Made by a program: the position numbers and the translations under genes. This document shows positions 58,734 to 64,000 of a stretch of DNA of 64,000 nt, piece by piece; position 1 is the first letter of the stretch; the number at the start of each line of letters is the position of its first letter. Below the pieces are notes generated by a model. It did no database searches and was not told the DNA's origin. It saw nothing but the letters and a program-made list of their open reading frames with translations. Origin of the DNA: Adiantum capillus-veneris (Eukaryota; Streptophyta; Polypodiopsida; Polypodiales; Pteridaceae); assembly GCA_014529385.2 (NCBI GenBank), contig CM043970.1:63594996-63658995 (forward strand). Reading direction: 5' to 3'.

Positions 58734-58822
58734 TAAATCACTTTTTCCCATAGAAGTGAGCCTTGGTCAGTTTGGGCTTGAAGACACAGGGGATCATAGA
58801 CCAGACACAGGAAATTGCAATT

Positions 58823-60500
58823 ATGGTTGACAGACCAGATGATGTGACTGAAGAGGTTTCCTCTTCGCAGGGTCAACAGACACATGAAATGGGTGAGTCT
58901 TCAAGACCACCACAAACGGATGATGATATATTCAGGACCAGTTGGCTACTGTTGTGGCTAAGTTCACACAAGTAATGCAGAACCCGAGGTTCTTAGTCTT
59001 TCTGCAACCTCCTCTTCCGTCTCAACAAGTTGGGTCACTGTATCATAGCAAGTTGGGTCACTGTATCATATTCAAAAGCCTGTTAAGGCTCAAGCACAAG
59101 TGATTCATACTACACAGTCAATGGAAACACCTGTACACTTGACGCAGAACATGCAGTCTCCACAACCTGTGCCTAAGGTGCAAGAACAGGTGGTTGAAAT
59201 GCCAGTCTTTCAAGCTGTACCAGTTCAGCCAGCCACCTTTCAGTAGCCTATAGCCGGTTCTAATGGGCAGGGAAGCAACCTACAGGCTATGCAACAAGTC
59301 TTCCCACCACCTTCAGTACACCCTGGCTATTTTGGAGGTGGATCGGTATTCCAGAGCATGGCTGGTCATGCACCTGGAAATCAGTTTTACACGCCAAGAA
59401 CAATGTTCAGGGGTGCTCAAACAATGATGCCTAACCCCATGTATGGTGTCACGAGCATGCTACCATGGTTTCAAAGCACTCAGGGCCAATTTGGGATGCC
59501 ACAGGCAAATTTTGGTATGGCTGGAATTACAAATCAACAGCCAAATATGGCATTTCTAGGTCAACTTAATAGCGGTCAAGGAACACAGATGAACCCTAAC
59601 AGTGTTCCCATGTTTTAGTCACTTCCATATGACAACTTAACGCCGTTGGAGAAGCCAACTCCGTACAAAGAAGGTGGCAAAGGTGTGGCATTCACGACCT
59701 TTACAGGGTTTGATGACAGGAAGAAGGCTCTCTCATTCCTCCAGCAGTTTGACAAGGCCTATGCAGGGGGGAACTTTACAGAGGCTTCAAAGGTCCGCAA
59801 GGCAGCCACTTGCTTGACAGGGAATGCGGGACAATGGTGGACAACTTTATTGCTTCAAGGGCAAGCTCCGTCCACGTGGATTTACTTCAAGCAGATTTTT
59901 GCAGCAGCATGGTTATCTGATGACTTTGAAGCAGATGTCATGACAGAATGGCACCAGCTTAATGCTGCCACTTGCAAGAATCTAGATGACTACAATCGGA
60001 AGTTTTGGAAAGCTCTACTTCCAATAACTTCCTATAGGTTTGTGTCATTGACAGATTAGATTGAAAAATACTGTTGTGGCCTACCCAAAGGATCGAGAAA
60101 GTATTGCACGAAGACCAAAGTCACTACTTTGACGCAGCTCATCGAGGTAGCAAACACTGGCAATGGTTTGCTCAAGGGAGAAGATTGTGAATTTAATACT
60201 GGCGTCAAGGAAGGATCAACCAAGAAAAATTCAGCGAAGTACGTTCCCAATGAGGTTCCTAAAGGGACTCAGGAGCCAGCCAACGCAGGGAAAGGCAAAG
60301 CTACGGTTGAATCAGAAAAGGGACCAGCAAAGAAATGGAAAAGACGTTTTCCTCGCAAGTTGGAAGAGCAAAAGAAGGTCCTGAGGTCAAAGAACAAAAG
60401 CTTTATCTGTGAGTAGCCTGGCCACATTGCTTACAATTGTCCTCAAAAGAAAAGGACAGCTGATTCTGAAGACAAGGAGGACAGGAAAGGAAAGAGGCCC
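58823..60500 (+). pseudogene. Gag of the third gypsy element
   Basis: The likely start is MVDRPDDVTEEVSSSQG at 58823. The frame shifts near 58945, and a Gln/Pro/Met-rich region follows (59289-59618). The capsid-like part at 59646-60057 contains KALSFLQQFDKAYAGGNF, GNAGQWWTTLLLQG and WHQLNAATCKNLDDYNRKFW. A TAG stands at 60057 where Gln is expected. The basic linker leads to a zinc knuckle at 60405-60440 (FICE-stop-PGHIAYNC), in which the first Cys is Ser and a Gln codon is TAG. A 23-bp tandem duplication lies near 59025. Gag would form the particle shell. Confidence 0.8.
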
Positions 60501-60730
60501 ATGGCTGGTCTAGTGCCAGATATGGTGGGCGACAAGCCAAATTCAGATGCAAGTGAGCTTTGCATAGCATGGGGAAAGGTCAGGGATCAAACAATGCTTA
60601 TCTTGTTTGATCCAGGTGCCAAAGCCAACTTCATTTCCCCAGAATTGGCTTCAAAGTTGGGAATCAGACCTGAAGAGATGGGATGGGGTATACAGCAGAG
60701 GCAGGTTTGGCATGTCCTGGCCATATAGAG
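60501..60730 (+). pseudogene. Aspartic protease of the third gypsy element
   Basis: The block ILFDPGAKANFISPELASKL corresponds to the LxDSGAxxNFI active site of gypsy proteases, but the Ser is Pro here. A frameshift near 60690 moves the reading to the frame of the RT, where IIGKLRLHIQSY continues the protease end. Confidence 0.8.
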
Positions 60731-61828
60731 GCTATGACACCCATCATCGGAAAGTTGCGCCTACATATCCAGTCCTATGTAGATGCTAAAGAATTTTACA
60801 TCATGCCACTGGACGGATGTGATGTGTTGCCAGGTATTCCTTGGTTGTTTCGTGTACAAGGAATCATGGATGCCTACAACAAAAAGATCATTGTACAGAG
60901 CAGGGGAAAGACTCACATTCTGGATGTAAAGCTTAAAGGGGAGTCTATTCCCACTGTATCAGCTTTTGCTATTACTTCTGTAATGAAAAAGCATCTTTCT
61001 GCGTACTTGGTTTTTGCACGTGAAGTGTCAGATTGTGATGAATCAAATTTATCTGTGTTAGATAAAGAAAGGTCAATGTTTTTACAACAGTATAGTGACT
61101 GTTTTTCCGATTCATTACCGTCTCAATTACCGCCAGAGAGACCCGAGGACCATGCGATAGATTTTGTGCCAGACTGTAGCCCACCAAATAAGCCTCCGTA
61201 CAGGGTTAGTGCGGCTCAACAGAAAGAGATAATGAGCCAAGTACAGGAGCTGTTAGAAAAGGGGCTGATTCAGCCCAGTTCATCTCCATTCTGTTCTCCA
61301 GTGTTGTTGGTGCAGAAAAAGGATGGCTCATGGCGTATGTGCATCGACTACCGTGCATTGAACAAGAATACCGTCAAGAATAGGTTCCCTATACCAAGAA
61401 TTGATGATATTCTGGACAAATTAGAAGCAACAGCTATGTTTAGTAGGATAGATCTAAAGAGTGGGTACCATCAGATCCGCATCAGATCAGGGGATGTGCA
61501 CAAGATTGCTTTTAGAACAACGTTTGGCCTTTATGAATTTTTAGTGATGCCCTTTGGTCTCACAAATGCTCCTGCTACGTTCAATAGGATGATGGACAGA
61601 ATTTTCCGTCCACACCAGCAGTTTGTTGGTACATTCTTTGACGAGATGATAGTCTACTCAAAGAATGAAGAGGAGCATAGGCATCACTTGGCCATTGTGT
61701 TCAAAGAGCTATGCAGCCATAGGTTGCTCATCAATGCAAAGAAAAGTGATTTTTTTTTGGAAGAGATTTATTTTCTCGGACACATTGTCTCAAAGGATGG
61801 TGTCAGAATGGATCCTGCAAAAGGTTGA
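60731..61828 (+). pseudogene. Reverse transcriptase of the third gypsy element
   Basis: An open frame of about 365 codons carries [79 protein letters not shown], and at the active site GTFFDEMIVYS. The second Asp of the FxDD motif is Glu here (GAG). The frame ends after MDPAKG at 61828. An extra G near 61822 shifts the frame before the thumb and RNase H. All other RT blocks are intact, so the substitution is notable. Confidence 0.9.
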
Positions 61829-62500
61829 AGCGATCAAGTCATGGCCAGATTTGAAGATGGTGCACGATGTCCGAAGCTTCTTGGGACTATGCTCCTATTA
61901 CAGAAGGTTTATTTGAAATTTTGCTGCGATTGCTTCACCTTTACATGCTCTTCAAAAGAAGGCAGTCACCTTTAGATGGACACAAAAAGAGATTTCAGCT
62001 TTTAATCTCGTAAAGCAAAAGATGACTTCAGATCCAGTCATTGTGTTGCCAGATCTTAGGAAGTCATTTGTGGTCCAGTGTGACGCCTGTGGTAGTAGCA
62101 TTGGTGCAATGCTAATGCAAGATGGCAGGGTAGTAGCCTATGAGAGTAGAATCTTGCAAGGGCTAGAAAAGACTATGCAAGTCTATGAAAAAGAACTGCA
62201 GGCCGTGATTCATGTGCTCTTAAGTTGGAAACACTACCTGCTAGGTGCAGACTTCGTTGTCCAAACGGATCATCAGACCTTGCGATACTTCTTGACACAG
62301 GCAAAGTTATCTGAGAAGCATATGCGATGGGCGAATATCTTGTCCATGTTCCATTTTCAGATTGTGCATGTGGAAGGCAAGAAGAACGTTGTGGCTAATG
62401 CCTTGTCAAGGAAGCCACAAATTTCAGCTGTGTCAATTCCTTATCATCATGACCTTGATGATATGAGAGAACAATATGCAAATGATGAAGATTTTGCAAG
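61829..62500 (+). pseudogene. RT connection and RNase H of the third gypsy element
   Basis: After the frameshift the reading continues with SFLGLCSYYRRFI, a TGA at 61914-61916 where Arg is usual, and then an RNase H: VVQCDACGSSIGAMLMQDG, VYEKELQAVIHVLLSWKHYL, QTDHQTLRYFL, then WANILSMFHFQI and VVANALSRKP. The core DxxxxxxG and TDHQ residues are present. It would degrade RNA in the hybrid. Confidence 0.88.
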
Positions 62501-63875
62501 GGTCTTCGAGCAGCTAATGGATGGACAACGTCATGAACACTATCTTCTCAAAGATGGGTTCATGATGATGCATGGCAGATTGTGTGTCACAAAGCCATTG
62601 CGACACAAAGTTATGGAAGAGAGTCATGTCCCACTGTATGCAGGGCATCGTGGTATCGATGCTACAGTTAAAGCGGTTGAGACATTCTTCTACTGGCCTA
62701 CATTGAGAAGAGATGTGGATGCCTTTGTGCGAGAATGCCTGATATGCCAGAAGGTCAAGTTTGACAGGCAAAAGGCACCAGGGTTATTGCAACCACTACC
62801 TATTTCAGATAAACCATGGGAAAGTATTGCTATGGATTTTATCTTTGATCTTTCGAGAATGCAGACAGGAAACGATGGTATTTGGACCATCATTTACAGA
62901 TTCAGCAAGCAGCTCATTTTATTCCCGTCAGGAAGAAGATAAAGCCAGATCAGATGGCACGCTTGTTTATGAGCAATATTTTCAAGTATCATGGTATGCT
63001 ACAGTCGATTGTTAGCGACCGTGATCCACGCATGACAAGTTTGTTCTGGAGAGGCTTGTTTGAGAATATGGGCACAACGCTCAAATTCTCTTCGTCATTT
63101 CATCCTCAAACAGATGGGCAGTCAGAAGAGGCAAATTCTACTGTCCTAGATCTGTTGAAGTGCTACGTGTCAGAGCATAAAGGAAAGTGGGAGCAGTATT
63201 TGCCATTGGTGGAGTATGTATACAATAATACAATGCATTCATCAACTGGCAAGGCACCTTTTGAGATAGTTGAAGGTGGCAAGAAAGTTCCTCCCATACT
63301 GCATACAAAGGACAAGATATTTGAAGTAGACAAGTATGTTCAGGACATGGATGAAATGTACAAGAAGGTCAAAGTGGCTTTAGAAAAAAGTCAGGCAAAG
63401 CAAAAGAAAGCAGCTGATCGTCACCGTCGTGAAGTGGTATTTTCACTTGGTGATTGGGTGCTTCTATGCTTTGAAAAGGCAAGGTTAAAGAAGATGAAGG
63501 GCAAGGAAAGACTGTTTCCAAAGCTCAGCATGCGTTACTATGGACCTTTTCAAGTATGCGATATAATCAATGATGTTGCATATAGGCTGAAATTGCCTGA
63601 GAGTTGGGAAGATTCACAATGCGTTTCATGTGAGCCTTCTCAGACCCTATGTGGGTGATGTGCCAGAGGATATGCTAGCTGAAGAACAGCCGGAAGTCGA
63701 GGAACTTGACGAGATCTTGGTCCCGGAACAGATTTTGGCACATAAAGAAAGAAAAGTGAAAGGCAAGGTTGCTAGGCGTTACTTGGTGAAGTTCAAAAAC
63801 TATCCACCAATGGATGCTAAGTGGATGGAAGAAGGTGAACTTGCAGTCACCAACTGTGTTATCACTTTACCTTGA
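62501..63875 (+). pseudogene. Integrase and chromodomain-like tail of the third gypsy element
   Basis: The zinc finger (HVPLYAGHRGIDATV, then ECLICQKVKFDR) and the first catalytic Asp (AMDFIFDLSR) are in the first frame, which ends after a frameshift near 62905. The second frame has SDRDPRMTSLFW and HPQTDGQSEEANST with the remaining Asp and Glu, a KAADRHRREVVFSLGDWVLL block, and MRYYGPFQV. A third shift near 63620 leads to SLLRPYVGDVP and the tail with LAHKERKVKGKVARRYLVKF and DAKWMEE, a chromodomain-like fold signature. The C-terminus ends at 63875. Confidence 0.88.
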
Positions 63876-64000
63876 AGCCTTCGATTTGCAACCTACCTTG
63901 ACCCCTTGACTTTCAAAGCTACATGGATTGTCAGTGTGACAATGGCTTCTGAAAGAAATGATGTACATGGTATTTAAAGTGAGCTCAAATCAAGTACATG
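63876..64000 (+). other. 3' internal region of the third gypsy element
   Basis: Non-coding sequence after the pol stop. Neither a polypurine tract nor an LTR start is reached before the window ends. Confidence 0.6.

Larger units (their letters stand above)
57270..64000 (+). mobile_element. Chromodomain-type Ty3/gypsy retrotransposon, nearly complete, 3' LTR outside window
   Basis: The order is LTR, PBS, gag, protease, RT, RNase H, integrase, chromodomain-like tail. Gag capsid and pol blocks align with the minus-strand element at 42.6-47.3 kb but differ in PBS type. Open segments are longer than in the other copies (up to 381 codons), which suggests the youngest copy here, although at least four frameshifts and three in-frame stops disable it. 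Confidence 0.85.

Overview
The window looks like repeat-dense nuclear DNA of a land plant with a large genome. The evidence is layered plant-type transposable elements (Ty3/gypsy of two lineages, Ty1/copia, CACTA, hAT, an L1-type LINE, a hAT-type MITE), many long (TG)n, (TC)n and G/C homopolymer tracts, and one plant-type exon of a CDPK-related kinase. I cannot name the species. I saw no rRNA, tRNA or CRISPR array. Nearly all coding sequence is broken by stops and frameshifts.

Layout. 1-0.7 kb: tail of a gypsy pol. 1.3-1.9 kb: hAT transposase C-terminus. 1.9-3.8 kb: a decayed kinase-like gene (minus strand). 3.9-6.6 kb: an LTR-like direct repeat pair. 7.7-10.1 kb: a small non-coding LTR element. 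11.1-12.3 kb: part of a repeat family that recurs, rearranged, at 27.8-28.8 kb. About 12.9-24.2 kb: a minus-strand Tat-type gypsy element with a MITE in its RT (14,920-15,163) and a CACTA transposon (about 16.03-21.87 kb) in its protease region. 24-31 kb: duplicated segments, microsatellites and no recognisable gene.

From 31.8 to 49.8 kb there is a three-level nest that can be read from target duplications and homology breaks. A plus-strand Ty1/copia pol is split by a minus-strand chromodomain-type gypsy element (32,503-49,226). The 3' LTR of that gypsy element is in turn split by an insertion of about 8 kb (33,693-41,675) flanked by a near-perfect 9-bp duplication.

That 8-kb insertion is the most unusual part of the window. 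On the minus strand it carries a multi-exon gene whose phases agree at most predicted splice junctions. Its product combines a ParB/sulfiredoxin-like domain with an amino-methyltransferase-like AdoMet-binding domain, an arrangement familiar from phages and bacteria. Facing away on the plus strand is a broken Cys/His-rich, transposase-like ORF. Between the two lie alternating TG/CA satellites and a 274-bp near-palindrome packed with CACGTG. I propose a Mutator-like transposon carrying a ParB-methyltransferase gene.

50-55 kb holds a full and a partial MITE, microsatellites, a hairpin array and the only host-type exon seen, from a CDPK-related kinase. 55.0-57.3 kb is the 5' part of a LINE (ORF1 and the first codons of ORF2). 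From there to the window end is the youngest-looking gypsy element: PBS, gag, protease, RT, RNase H, integrase and a chromodomain-like tail, with several frameshifts and a substituted RT active-site residue.
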